Shown here: one piece after another, positions 39,795 to 53,479 of the stretch
Layout: each line of letters opens with the position of its first letter
How positions within the stretch are numbered: position 1 is the stretch's first letter
NCBI GenBank assembly: GCA_036897485.1
Contig: JAYMTF010000002.1
Span: forward strand, 62,001 to 126,000
Origin: Pelargonium nanum
Taxonomy: Eukaryota; Streptophyta; Magnoliopsida; Geraniales; Geraniaceae
Length of the DNA: 64,000 bases
Direction: 5' to 3'
The notes under the pieces: model-generated
Database searches by the model: none
Told to the model about the DNA's origin: nothing
The model's input: only the letters and a program-made list of their open reading frames with translations
Made by a program: the position numbers and the translations under genes

Positions 39795-42700
39795 ATTTTC
39801 AGGATGTAAAAAACTAGAAGGAATCCTATTAAGACTAGAAATTGAACTTGGTATCAGAATTAAAAATTGACTCTTATGTCGTAACTAGATACTTCGAATA
39901 GGATGTACCCCGCACAGGAATTCTAGAATTGGAGTAAACTGACGGTCTTATTACAGCTACCTTCATAACAGGATGTGTATAAATGTTTTGCCTGATTAAG
40001 GGATCCCTGAAAACTTATTGGGCTTAGTCTTCAATGCTTAGTTCTCAATTAGTCTCTGGGGTATATCTCTTCTTTATTTTTTAGGTTACAAGGGGGTTAA
40101 TTTTAAAAAAACTATTAAAGGAATGATTACGTAACATAAAGTGAAATTTATAGAGTATAGCCAAGGCAATCTCTAGAGTACTCATTCTTTTGATATCAAC
40201 ATACAGGGGTTCCCATGGGACAATTTTAGTAAAATAACTAAATTCACTACTGTAACCTTAAAAAGCTCCACTATTAGAATCTTAGAAAATTCCAATTAAG
40301 TCGGAACTTTTATAGGCTGTTATATCGATCTGATATTACCCTTATTGATTAGCAGCTAGGACATACATAGTTTTTGGGAGTGAAAGTTAAAATCTACCCG
40401 TATGAAATTACACACCCCTTATTAAGATCGTATAACTTCGATCGAAAGGTTTGTTCCAGGGCTAGTATCTAGTTTTTAGATCCACAATTTGCACTAACAA
40501 ACTTCATTAGAGAAAGGGGCGTTTAATCCTGGCTTGAGCTTTTTATTCATATCTACTACGACCTTTTAAGAGTTGACACGAAAGAGCAAACACGATATAG
40601 AAAAGGAAGCCAATAATAATAGCAAGAACTATAGAATTAAAGATCTGGATAAACTAGAAGCATTAGACCCTCCCGCGGAGTAAACATAGTACGCAATTTA
40701 CTCACTAAGTTTTGTTTAGCTGAAATTAACTAATCCTATCCGCCAACAAAGAAAAGAGGAGCCCGGGGAACTAAACCAAATGTAGTCAACATAAAAGGAT
40801 TTCTTAGTTATGATATAAATCACTTAATAAAGAAATAAAACCTTTCTTACTCCACGTTCTTAGAGCGATTTTCAGTACCTATACTCAGGCCCCCGTAAGC
40901 AATACCTTTATGAGCTTTCCTATCCCAACAAAATAGATTTATATTCTTATTTATCTCTGTTTTTTTATAGAAAATACCTTTAACAATTGAATAATAATTT
41001 ATACTGAAAACACAGTTTTTGATATTTGAGCGTCTAGACCCTATATGCTTTATATAATATTTATAAAGTTAGACTTTTATCTATTCAGCCTCAAACAGTT
41101 CAATTAGTGATAAATAAGCTAGTGACACGTTTTTGATAACACGTATTCGTAATCTTTTTATTAATCTATGAATTTATTTAGTCAAGACTTTTTTTAATAG
41201 TAAGTTAAAGTCTATACCTTTTATTCATATCATTAAAAATAAAACTAGTTGATAACGATTATTTTACTAGTTCTATTTTACTCTCATTACTTATTAATAC
41301 TGAAATTATTAAATTAAGTATCCTAAACGACGGACACAGAAAAAACTTCATCAACTTGATGAGCCACTTTTTTGTTACTTTTAGAGCTTAACGGGCACAA
41401 AGCCTTGCGATAGAGACTCTTTGTATGCTCCATAATAAAATACTTTTATATTATTGCAATTTCAGTTCGAATTTTTCAATGAAATGAACAAGTTTCGCGC
41501 CCTTGCCTTTTAAAGCTAGGCTAAGCCCTGGAATTGACGAGGAATCTTATAATTTTAATTACAGGCTTTACAATTGACAGCAGTATAACTCCATTTGAAT
41601 CGTCAGCATCTATAAAAAGAGATCTAAGCTATGATACTATTACGAAGTCTACAAACAAAATTTAGTATTTATTAGATAGCACTATACTCCTTTAAACAGG
41701 ATGCCGTGTGTAAAGTATATGGCCTTTTTTCTGTAACCTTTAACGCAAAGACTTTTGAAGCATAGCCCATGCTAACTCTAAATATAACATATAACAAGTA
41801 AAAGGACCAAACTATACTATAAGACTATAAGATTGCCGATTACAGACTGTGTACACTTTTGTACATGATCAAGGAAATGCTTACAAGAGTCAATGAAGAT
41901 ATACGAATCATGTGAGTGTAGTATTTCAACTGCCAGGTGATAAGTAGTTTAAGTAGTTACTGAGTTATTAAGTTAAGACTCTGCTGAAGAAAACTCTTGT
42001 AATGTTAATTTAAGAGAAATCTATTAAATAGGGTACGCAGTTCATACTAAAAATGAAAAATATCAAGGTACACTATCTTTATTTTATTTTTCAAGTCTAA
42101 ACTAGTAGATAACTGAGGGATTCCTTCAGAAAGTTTATACTATACAACGTTTACTAGAATTTTAAATAAGTACATCCTAGTATTGAATTAGCTTATTGTC
42201 CTTTTTAAATTGTAAGATTTAGGATATTATAAGGCCCCTATTTCTTATCTATAAAAAGAATTACTTAAGAAGAATTCAATTCTCTAACTTAAAGAAATTC
42301 GGCGGGAACCCCTTCTTAGTAGTATCATGAAGCAACTGCCCTAAACAGTTGGCAATAAGGTTTAGTTAAGTACATATCCGAAAAAAGCCAGAGTTTGTAG
42401 ATTGGGTATTTTTCATATCCGGTCCTTACTTACTAGAGTCTGGTTTATTAACATCAACTACACCACTATATTACTATATTAATTAGGATTAATTAGGGAC
42501 TCTCCCTCATAAAAATAGCTGACTTCCGTTTCATTACAAATACGCAATCGCTGTTTACTTGATTCAATAAAGCTAATACCTCGGGAAAGTTTTTATTTGT
42601 GGTAAACTCAGGATATTCTATATCTACTTTTTAATGATAAACGATGGTAATTATAAGGCGGTTTTTCACCTAAAACTTTAACTTGTTAAGTCTTTTTGCT

Positions 42701-45098
42701 TATGTCATGTCAACAAAGGTTGGATTTTATACTCATCATATAATAACCATAAAAAGTTACTACCTATTGTTATAATTAGAATTTAAAGTGGATTTCCTTA
42801 CTAGTAATAGAAGTGAACTTTGTAGAATAACAGGTTTGTACTATAGCCTAATCCAAGGCCCTGCCCTATCTGAAAGTACTTGCAAGTCCGTTCTTAGATA
42901 GTAAAAGTAATCCGAGGGTTTCCAAAAACTTCTATTTAGATAGAATTTGCTCGTACAAAAGAGAGTCCCTTGCATTCCTATTATTTTATTTACGGAAGAG
43001 TTTTGTGGGATCCTATCTGAAAATAAAAAGGGGCTCTTACTCTCTATCTCATACCCTGAGCGGAGCATGGGTTCTAAAGTAAAAAATAGCCAAGTCTACA
43101 GGCTTATTTCGTAGAAGAAGGAAGGAATCTCGTGTAATATAAGACTAATCTACGGAGGTTCTAGTAATAAGGAGTCCTTTTTTAGTAAAACGAGTGCCCC
43201 CAAACCAGATGGACAAGATACTTGATATTCTAAGTCCCAAGAAATAAGTATACGCACGTTAGATTATTATAATATTTATTGGATTCTAGGTAATTTAAAA
43301 GGAGTACACTTCCCTTTTTTAGTATTTAGAAATATATCAAAGAAAGAGAAACCAAGAATATTCTAGAGTCATAGTACGGAGCCTCTTTACCGTAGGGGGT
43401 ATCTATTACATATTTTTTTTGAAATCACTTAAATACTCATTTCAACGAGAGAATTCGTGTCTTTCGTTACCCCTTAAATATAACGAGTTTCCCTTTTAGG
43501 CTCTCTTTCCGAAAGGGTTTGGCTATACACAAATTTTATATACTCTCTTCTAATTAAGTCAAGTTCTACTTGAGTCTTCGATTTACTTGGTAAACCACGA
43601 CTTATATACTTTTTTTTAAAAGAGAAAAACCAGGACCACCCCTTACTTAATTAATAGAAATCTTGTTACCAGGTTGCTTACAGAGTTTATAGTATATACT
43701 ATATTACGCGCAATCACCTTTTTATTTTATAAGTTTCGGTGTGTAGTTCAACTCAATGATCAGTCGCAAGGAGTATTGGACAAGCTATTCCCTTATAAAT
43801 ACAGCTGTTTACTAAATAAAATTCAGCATTTCCATGAGGTTTCCCTTTAAAAGCATAGGTTAAAAGGGTCTCTTCTACCAAATTCCTCCTCTCAATAGAT
43901 AGAGTTACTAATAACAGGGATTCTTAAACAAAAACGGACTGAAATTAATATTAAGCAAACGGGGGTTATTCTAATAAAGTAGCAAGGCTTGGGCATTTGT
44001 AAAACATAGAATTTAATTTCTATTAAAGGAGGAGCTCGGATTTAATACCCAGGTTATGATATAAAGAAGATACTAATTAGGGTGCGCTTGGTTATGGATA
44101 TAAATGAGCCTCTTGATTTACAAAATTGCTTCGAAATCTAGCCAAGGAAAAGAAAGAATAGCTATAGGGTTGGGATCTAACTAAAAGGAACTAAATGTTT
44201 AGTTAAGGGTTCGTCTTATAAAATATTTGTTACAGTTTTTTTGTATTGAGGATTTTATTCCCTTTATTTAGGATATTTTTAGCAAATAGAGGGTTCTTTT
44301 CTAAGTCTACCTTGTTTGTTGGCTTATATTACACTGCATACTAATACTTTGCAACTTTTTTCCTTATTTATAGTTTACATTCCAGAATACCCCAGAAGTT
44401 GGGAGCATTCTCCTTTTGTTGACTACCGCCAATAGTAAATTTTTCACTGACATAACGATACACAAGGATCCAAAAAAAAATCTATTGGGGTTTGAATTGC
44501 TACTAAACTTTACTTCAGTCGTGAGTGGCGGATTTCAGGTATTATATTAAATTGTTCTGAGTTAGTAGATTTTTGAGCTTAAAAAAGGGGTTCTGTATTA
44601 GTCGTTACATCTAAACCCTGTTCCAACAAAAGGGTCGACACCTAGCTTACCAAATTCTTAAATTTCTTATACGACTTTCATTAGGTAACTGCCAGGAAAA
44701 GGTAAGTCTTGGAGTAGAGAACACAAATCTGATTAGATGCAAAGTTAAAGGCGTGTCTTCGTATTAGTAGGATTACTGGAGGCTATAATAAGTTAGAGTC
44801 CTTTGAAATAAGATCTACTCTAAAAAAACTAATTAGGAAAGAGAGGTAACGAGGTGCTATACACATATTAAATAAATTATATTACTTAGATAATTCTTTG
44901 GTAAAAAAAAGCCCGCTTAGTTAGATAGGGTATCACAGACCCGTAAAAAGGACTAAGTAAGCATGTAGATCAAAAACTATACAACAACTTAATAATACTG
45001 CTTTAACCACTGCCAATGAATAAGAGGATTCCTTCGTTTATTAATTTTGAGTTCCAGGGCGCGAAGCCTATTTTCAACTTTATCACTTGCTTCAAAGT
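39795..45098. other. gene-free stretch
   Basis: No gene is supported. The frame on the complement of 42841-43068 (75 codons) has no motif. It contains a 15-bp near-palindrome centred on one C (41349-41363, TCATCAA / TTGATGA), a 10-bp tandem duplication (42478-42497) and GGANTCC sites at 39820, 42118 and 43171. Confidence 0.6.
42478..42497. repeat. 10-bp tandem duplication
   Basis: ATTAATTAGG occurs twice head to tail without mismatch. Non-coding; probably slippage. Confidence 0.75.
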
Positions 45099-45099
45099 C

Positions 45100-45150
45100 T
45101 TACATCGTAGGGATTTGAACCTAGTATATGCGCTTTTTTTTTCACCTCAG
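45100..45150 (-). pseudogene. tRNA 3' end-like sequence
   Basis: On the minus strand: CTAGG, T-loop TTCAAAT (complement of 45113-45119), CCCTA, then acceptor-like CGATGTA. The two outer T-stem pairs and A51-C63 fail. The upstream AGGTGAAAAAAAAAGC recalls a D-arm but is too short for an anticodon arm. The frame 45016-45222(+) running across this region has no recognisable product. Confidence 0.3.
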
Positions 45151-46468
45151 ATCTACTTTTTGGGACTAATGTGTACCCAACTTCACATCTTATTAAACCT
45201 TTTGGAATCAACTCAAAGATAAGGTAACTTCAAGGACAAAGAAAAAAGAAAGTTCTTGCTAATTTTAGTGCTACCCCAAAAATAAAAGGAATACTAAACT
45301 GACTTAAATAATACAACCCTAAAACCTATTTAATTTTAGATCCCCTGTTAGCTACGAGTCCCCGGTCTAGAAATTTTGTTACATTTAGGGCTTTACTTAA
45401 ATATTGAATAATATTAATTAAAAATATAAAACGAAGGAACCTAATACCTATTCCATTTTATGTAACTCGCTCTCTTGAAAGAATGTAAGAAGTAGATAAT
45501 TCTTGTCAATAATATTGTAACTTCAAAAAAGACCTTCTTCCCCTTTGAATTTCCTAAATTAGAGGAGGATCTTGATCTAGAGTTTTTTAGTATCACAGTG
45601 GTTATATCTTCTTATTAATATTTATTAAATTGATACTTTCACAAGTACTTTGGCTCTTTCCTCTTTACACAAATAGACATAGAACATTTTTTCTTTATAT
45701 ATAGGTAGGAAACCCTGACTTACTAGTTTAAGAATTAAGGGCATAAAAATTAAAGACTCTTTTGTTATCCGCGCTCTACCTTTTTTTGTAAAAAGATTCT
45801 ACTCATATTTAATATCTCAATTTCGGGTTTATACATTGTAAGTACTTACTCTGAATTAGAAGGCAAAAAAGGACTCCTTCTAGAAAATTAAATCTTTATA
45901 GGTATTTTTTTTATTGCACAAGGAAATTATCCCTAGCTGACTTTCGTATAAACAAAGAGGGTATAAGGACTATATATCAAGTAGGGAATAGGAAATATAC
46001 CAACACAGAAGCCATTTGTAGTCCCTTTTTTATCACCAGGACTAAATTTTACAAGCCCTATGCTCTATCCTGATTAACTCAAATATGCGTAATATTTTTA
46101 TGGAGCTTCCTTGTACAAAGCCCACCTTAATTGTTAGCCTTGGCTAAGTTAGGGGTGCAATACTAAGACCTACTTATAATGAAGCAATCAATACGAATTG
46201 TATTGCTATACTCTAACAAATAACGAGATACTAGTTATCCTTTATAAGGATTAAGGAGAAAGTACTAGCGAAATCTTTATAAAAACGTTCTTTTGACATG
46301 CATACTCTGTGATTCATTACTCATTACTAAAGTTATCGAAGTAAATTAATAGGGTTCATAAAGAGAAACTTATATGAAAGACGAAATATGTTAGAAAGGG
46401 TGAAATCACTTAGATATATATATGCCTCTAACTAGGAACTTGTTATTCCATATTTAGGCTGTTGAAGT
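45151..46468. other. gene-free stretch
   Basis: Nothing recognisable beyond one GGANTCC site (45871-45877). Confidence 0.6.
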
Positions 46469-46552
46469 CCTTAAAAGGGCTTACTGAACTTAGGAACCAA
46501 AACGCTTATTAGTTTACCAGGGATGCCAAAGGTTCAAATCGGGTCGTAAGGT
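46469..46552 (+). pseudogene. weak tRNA-like element
   Basis: The T-loop phrase AAAGGTTCAAATCGGGT (46528-46544) carries C61-G62 but only two T-stem pairs form. A possible acceptor pair is CCTTAAA (46469-46475) with CGTAAGG (46545-46551), five of seven, giving an 84-nt element. The anticodon arm does not pair. Could be chance outside the T-loop. Confidence 0.2.
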
Positions 46553-49500
46553 ATTAAAATCTTCTGGAGTAACCACGGCTTAGTTACTATAAAAAAAGTA
46601 ACCCTTCATAGACCTCTTTTATCCTAACCTAGGGAAAATAGCTGGACACATTAACGAATGTCCTTGATCATAGGATATTTATGTAAGGACGCGTCCTAAT
46701 TTCTTTAGAAAAGTTTTGGTAAAGGAGATATTCCTCTAAGTTTTTTGCTTAATAAGAATTACAAAACTAAAGCTTTTTGACATATTTTGCTTCTAACGCT
46801 GCTTGTATTTAAACAAGTAGTCCTTTTTTCAGCTAAAGGTGATGTAAAATATCTGAAGTTCTCCACGCTGCAAAATACTCTGTTTTTCCCCCCATATACT
46901 ATTGTTCGCCTAAAGAAAAAGAATTGTAAAAGAAACCCCTAATTAGAAGGATCTCTCGTTTGATAATAGCCTTAATTAACATTGAAGAAAAACCCCTTAA
47001 CCAAAAAGATTCTTTATCTTTTATTCCTAACCTTTGTCAAAAGCCCTGTTGTCGAGGGGAGTACTCTTTTTTTAAGTATTCTTTTATAATTAATAAATCT
47101 CGGTTAAGTCTGCCTTTTATATTAGGATTCTTCACTATTTAGATTTAGGAACTTCCCCGGCCAACAGCCAATCTATTCTACTAGGAGGTAGATTAAGCTT
47201 CGTAGTAGCGGATATATAGGGGCCGCTTACTATGTAAACTCTTAAAACAAGAAGATTTTACGCGATAATGAGACGTGCGGTTTAGATATATAATTACAGG
47301 GCCCTTTTAATGAAAGGAGTAACGCTTTGATCTTGTACAAAATATCTCTGGCTCCAAAGGGTAGCTCGGAAATGGGGTATAAAATACATGCAAGTGCACT
47401 TTAAATCCTATAGGAAAGCTTAGAACTATACTAATTATTTTGATGTTATGACCTAAATTTCAGTTATTTAAAAACACAGCACCCCTTTTTCTAGAGACCT
47501 CGAAAGAGTATTCTCTTGTTTCTTACATAGCTAAAAAAATATATACGGGGGTCCTGACTAAGTGAAGCCCAAATTATTAGTCACTGACTAGGCGCTGCCA
47601 TAATAAAAATACCCATAAAATGACACCAACTTGCCTTTTCTTTAGAAAATATCCCAAGAGAGCGGCTTTTGTTAAAAAGCTCTTTTATTCTTTGAGTAGA
47701 ACTGAGTAAAATACAAACAACGGTTGCAGGAATAGGTATAACGCTATATATTCATAAGCGCTAGTAAAACTACCCATTCTCTATAACTAAGTACCCTTTT
47801 TTATTGGACCTACAAAGGAAGTCCCTTTTGTATGAGTAAGTTGGAATATGACTCAAGCCTTTCCTCAGTACATTGTGTCACTCTAATTAATTTTTATGGA
47901 AAATCTCTCTGAAATAGATCCCGAAGCATTACTTACAAGAATTCGGCCGGCTTGCTTACATGGGCAAAATAATTGGAGAACTCTATACGGGACTTAGTCA
48001 AAAATACTAGCTTTTTGCTTACGCCTCGAGGACAGGCATTCCAGGATATGAATCTATTTTTAACGGGATTTCCACTCTGTAATCCCGGAGGGCTCTTATT
48101 TTTTCCGTGCAATTGCTTTTTAGTTGTTCTTTGTTTGCAATATTACTAAGCCATTGGTTTTTTAATCAGATCAGATATACATTCATAAGGTAGCCTTTAC
48201 ATTATCAAAATATTTATAGACAATCAGTATACAAAAATTTCTGAAGTAGAAGGGTCTAAAACTTAAGGATTTGGCTGCTTTTTGTAGGGATACTTACTCA
48301 TTACGGGAATACCCAAGGAAACAATCAAGAATTCTTATACAAGAGTTTACTCAATCTTCGGATTGCTAAATGGATAGAGAACTGCTAGAGTCGATAAGAG
48401 AAAGTAATTTTTTTCAAGAAGCCTACAGTTACAAGATTGACAAGTAGAAAATAGCGTAGGGAGTTATAGTACAGAAGGGTCTCGGCCTAATAGTTTAATC
48501 CCTTTTTAAGAGTATATTTTAACAAAAGGAAGTTCCTGACTTTTTTAAAGCATCCGTTTACAAAGCCCCGCGTTTTGAGGCAACTTGCTCTTATATCAGG
48601 GTGCGGGGTAAAATTAAGAAAAATATAAGTAGCTTTTTATTAGTGACCTAAGTCCCAGAAAATCAGTCATCTTTAAGGTAGAAAAACAAGAATCTAATAG
48701 GATGTAAAGTCAAAAGTGCAACCTTGGAATTAATCAAGAAAAGAGTTCCAGAGGGTTAAGGATTCTTGGGGTATTCCTTGTTTAATGCCGGAAATGTGTC
48801 AAAGGCTTTTCGTTGTTTTAAAATTATATAAGGAGACACTTTGGTATAACGTGTATTACAGTGAATATGTGTAGCATTTCTGTTGCTGTTGGAAGTAGTA
48901 TTATAATAGGAATGCTTATATTAACGAATTTCTCTTTCTTTAGAGTATACTAAGTCCTATTAGAAACAGGAAGGTCTGAAAGAAATTAGAAGAATAGATA
49001 AGCTTAGAAATTCAGGTCTTTAATGACAGTATCTGGGTTTTCTGGATATGGGGTTCTTCTATAATAAATAGTGGTAAGATTTCTTTATTTAATAGCTTTT
49101 TTTATAAGAGCAGTAATAGAGCATTAGGATACCCAAGCGTATATAGTAAGCGCAAGTCAGCAATGCCTGTTAATTAAGGTTTAAATAACTAGTCTTTTTT
49201 TGTGTAGCTCTTTACAATAAGACTAAAGGCAACCCTTTTGAGATCCAGCTAGCAAAATATGTACGTACTTGAGACGAACTATAAAATGAAAATTGGAGCT
49301 TTCTTTTGAATTGATAAAAGTTTTTTTACGGGAATCCGGTGCTTTTCGACTGAGAGATTCCTTATTTCCTAAAAACTCTCCTATACCTATAAGGGAGGCT
49401 TCCTAATCAGGATTTTAATGGACAAAAACTTACTTAACTACAAGTCTCTATATAGATTTCTCGAAAAAAGCGGGGTCTACTAAATAAAAACAGTTTTTCT

Positions 49501-50180
49501 TAAGGATTTAATGGCATACCTGTATTCCCTAAAGCACTCTTGAATACTCCACTTTTATAGGTAAGGGCTTATTCTAATACCCGGAGTAGAGCATCTCTTG
49601 GATCTGATATAGTAAAAATCTACAAAAGAAATCCTCGGAATAGATACCCTTTTTTGCTTGTAGTACTTTTTTATTCATTAATTTCTTTTTTAAGTAACTT
49701 TCCATAACAAAGACTAAGAAAAGGACCCTCCTTAGAACAAAGCTCTAGAAACAGGGGAGTTAAGCGCTAACCTTTAGATTTCAATACTTTTTTTTAGAAT
49801 ATACTAAAGTTAAGTAAGAACCCTTATAAAGTCAAGATTTTTAACTGATGTAAAAAAGCTATCAACAATGTTATTGAAATCCTTGATTCATATCCTACTA
49901 CGAGAACAATTTCAAGTACTTGTAAGTTTTCTAGGGGATTCCTTTAAGAAAGCTATGTATATACTCTATTTTGGGGAATATTGGTAGTAAATTACTCCCG
50001 TTTTTTGTATCAGGCCCATTTATTTTAAAACCAGATTCTGGAATGCTCAGGATATCCTAAATAATTGTTATTCAAAGGAAGTTGGAACTCTTTTGTATAC
50101 CTTACTTTAGATAACGGAGCCTCTAAAACTGGGGAATAAAATATTCTTTCTTTTGCTTAAATTTGACGATTTTCTAAATG
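46553..50180. other. gene-free stretch
   Basis: No gene is supported. The frame 46960-47142 (60 codons) shows no motif. A D-arm-like GCTAAATGGATAGAG at 48365-48379 resembles bacterial tRNA-Arg D-arms but has no T-arm at the right distance. GGANTCC occurs at 49331 and 49936. Confidence 0.6.
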
Positions 50181-50183
50181 CTT

Positions 50184-50222
50184 TTTGCTTTTGAACCCGC
50201 GGCTGCCCTCTCAATTAGAATT
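50184..50222 (-). pseudogene. tRNA T-arm-like sequence
   Basis: On the minus strand CAGCCGCGGGTTCAAAAGC (complement of 50187-50205) closely resembles the CGGCCGCGGGTTCAAATGC of the Lys-like element at 22628-22700, including G at position 61. The rest does not fold. It may be a fragment of a second Lys-type tRNA. Confidence 0.3.
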
Positions 50223-53200
50223 TTTACCGAATGTAAACTCGATTTTTTGTAGTAAGCGAGTGGTCGACTCCTAACAAGCTATGTCACTTACCCATTTCTA
50301 GGTAAGAAAAAGCATTTCTTTACTTAAGTGATTCTTCTTCTGTAGCTAGAGCTTATAATTCTAAAGTTTAGACAATCCTCGTTTTTCCTTTACTTTATTC
50401 AAATTAGTATAACGAGTCGTGGAAAATACTAGGGATGCCTTTTTTTCTGGGCAGTAACTTGCCAGTCTTAATAGAATCTCTTACAATTAATAATTTCACA
50501 AGTGGGAACCTATAAACAGGAATGTTAAAAAGTCAGTCAACCAATTAAAAAGGAAAGTTGTCCCGTAGTTTTTGAGCCAAGTTATTCTGAGTACCCCTTA
50601 TACGGACCTAATGAAAATTCAGGGGTTGCAGGTAGATTTCTTCTTACTGACAATACAATTAAGGTAAGGAGTTGTCAATTATTAAGAGATTTTTTGAATA
50701 ATTGTAAAAAGGGATTGAACAAATATGATATTATCCGTTTAGTGAACTTACACAGTATAAAGCCTCTACGAGTTTCTGGTATAGTATAAGAATAGGAAGG
50801 GTTACAAAACAAAACCAGGGAACTAAGAAAACCTCTCCTTTATTAGAATTCTGATATAATCTATTTCTGGACTAGATATTGACAAGGGAATAATCGAGAC
50901 ATAGACTTCCTCTTTTATTTAGAATTCCCAACCCCTTGAAGAGTCTATCTCCATTTAGTCGAACTCGTAATTACCCCATTTCCTTGATCCAAAAGACTCT
51001 AATAATCCTAACTCTTACCCGTATTTCTCTGCTTTGAAAGACTTGTTAAGGATATAGGCACAGACTTAAAAATAGTAGGAAACCCTAGCCTATAACCACA
51101 AAAGTACCCGTAAGTGCCTTCCTTTTTAATTATAAACTTGCTCAGAAAGACAAAAAAACAACTTTTAGTTCTATATATTCTTGTACTTATACCCGTACAA
51201 ATTACTTTGGCTTGACCTTGCCTGCTAAGAACTCTTCCGAAAAGCTTCTCCTAAGGATTCTAAGGGCATCCTCCTGACTTAGTTAAACTCAGGTTTATAA
51301 CCTTGTTCATTAAAAACTCGCTGTACTTGGAAAACACTCTAATAAAAAAACGCAATCATTTCTACGAGCTCCTACATAATATAATACAGTTAAGGTTTAC
51401 CTAAAAGTTAAGAATTGAAAACTTGTAATATCAAGGGTAAATTTTTACATACTGCAAAGCATAAATCTGAGCCTTAATTTTTCTCTAAAATCCGATTTCT
51501 CATAATACCTTTATCTTGTAAAACCTTTAAAATCTATCTCAAAAAGAAGGGAACTCGTACTACTAAAAACAAGAAAAGTCCCAAAATTATCTGGCAGAAA
51601 AACTTTCTCTACGGAAATGCCTTACTTAGATTTAATATAGGGCACCCGCTAAGCTAACACTTCTAAGAAATTCCTGATTAGGTTGTAGAGTGGAAGAACT
51701 TATTGTTACTTACCTGTCCTAAATCCTAGAGTACGCTTAAAGGATCCTTGGCTTCTGCCTTTTAAAGGTCTTTCTCTTGTAAAAACCCGATATTCAAATG
51801 TAGGAGAACAAGACCTTAGCAAGAGCCCCTTTTTTCTTACTAATAACTAAAAAGGACCCAAACCCTCCTGAGAAACTTATTTCAAATAAAATCTTTAACA
51901 GACCTGTAAAACTCCCCTACTTTAGGAAATTAAGAGGGCTTCTTAGTTAGAGAATTCCTTGAGATCTTAAGGCTGGATGTAATAAAACTGAAACCTTTTA
52001 AAAACCCTTACTATTATGCTCCGGTGTTTCCTAATTATTCCCTAAAAGAGATTCTAGAGTTTCTTATAAGTTAGGCACATGCGCAAGAAAAAGGAAAGCT
52101 CTCTTTATTATTACTTTATTAGAAGATTCTTAAGTAAATTAGTAGCAAACTAGATAGCTATTCTTTACGATAAAGACAGGTAAAAAGGGAAAACAGTCTA
52201 GAGATAAAGGGATCTTCCTCTTAATCTTAACCTCTTTCTTAATACCTATCCCAGTCTTTTTATTACTTACTTTCATAACTCCTTTTGTAATACCTGTTGT
52301 CTCTGCCCCCTGTTTCATACTCTTATAACTATATTCTGTATCCTTTCCTTTATAGCTACTTTAACACTTAAACCTAAAATTAAGGAATAAAAGGGGTTTT
52401 AGATATTAATATTATATTTTAAGTATTTACTTTCACAAAGGGCTAAGACAAGGAATCCAGATGAAATAGAATAATATCAACTTTCTTATCTAGAATAACG
52501 CTTATCACTAGTTTGGGTACCCTGTACTAAGTCCTTCCTCTACATTCAAGGCTTTTGAGTCAAGATTTACTATCTTTTTGGGTTGCTTTTGTACTTTCAT
52601 TCTATTTCTTTACCGCAAAAAACTTTACCTTAGCTTCAATTATTGTATTCCCTAACATCTTTTTCATCCGGAATCTGAAACTTAGAAACCAAGGGAACTT
52701 GAGAACAAAACCCGTATTATTTCAACTTTACTTACTGACAACAGATTACTCGTAATAGAACCTCCCTCTTTTTTACTAAGAAATCCATAAATCTACCTTT
52801 CCTTTACTAGTATCTGCTAAAACAGCCTATCTATACTCAGGAAAACCCTAAAGTATCCACTTAGCTATACCCACAACTTCCTATGAAATTTAATATAAGA
52901 TTTACCCTTTAAAAGACACAATCACTAAAATACTAGCTCTTCTAGGAACCCAGGTACAAAAAAGTAGAGAGTAACTAGCTCTAGACTAACTTATAACTAT
53001 TCCTTTATATCATATCTATTATCAAACTCGAAATTTCAATCAATATCAACATGTAAATAAACAAACCTTGTATATTACTCTCCGAGCAAAAGAACAAAGG
53101 AAATGCCTTTTTAGTGACCTATAACATGCCCTAAGACCCTGTAGTATTCCCCTTTTTGTGTATTTTACTGCAGTTTTACTAAATTGCGAGATCCAGAATT

Positions 53201-53475
53201 CACCTTCTAAAAAGCGCTTCTATCCGGGGGAATACTATTTGATAAATTAAGGACTAAACTTTTTACTAGCTAAAGTCTCTCCCAAGACAGGTTTTTAATT
53301 TAATAAATGGAGTAACCTATTTGTCTAATTTGAGAAAGCGCTTACATAGAGTAGTATTTTTTATTAGTCATTGATTTAATCGATGGTTATGAAAAAGGGT
53401 ACTGCCTTAGAAGCTTGCCTTACGTTAAAGTACGCTTAAGGGGTATATTTTCGTTTTTTAATGTTCAACGAGATC
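50223..53475. other. gene-free stretch; pyrimidine-rich (+ strand) from about 50.9 kb
   Basis: From about 50.9 to 52.9 kb the plus strand is C/T-rich with loosely repeated words (CTCTTA, TTACTTACTTTC, CATACTCTTATAACT). Its complement has the same texture as 5.6-7.9 kb. Around 52.32-52.36 kb the complement gives AGCTAT...AGG...ATACAGA, also found near 6700-6730, which hints at, but does not prove, an inverted diverged copy. The frame 52555-52755 has no recognisable domain. The dispersed 10-mer occurs at 53411 and GGANTCC at 52452. Confidence 0.5.
53411..53420 (+). repeat. dispersed 10-mer AAGCTTGCCT, copy 6 of 6
   Basis: Exact copy. It lies about 100 bp before the tRNA-like sequences at 53.5-53.8 kb. 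Confidence 0.6.
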
Positions 53476-53479
53476 TTTT

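Noticed and set aside
41521-41560. GGAATTGACGAGG, slightly like the small-subunit rRNA 900-region
   Set aside because: The match is about ten bases, and no other rRNA landmark (530 loop, decoding site, sarcin-ricin loop) is found anywhere in the window.
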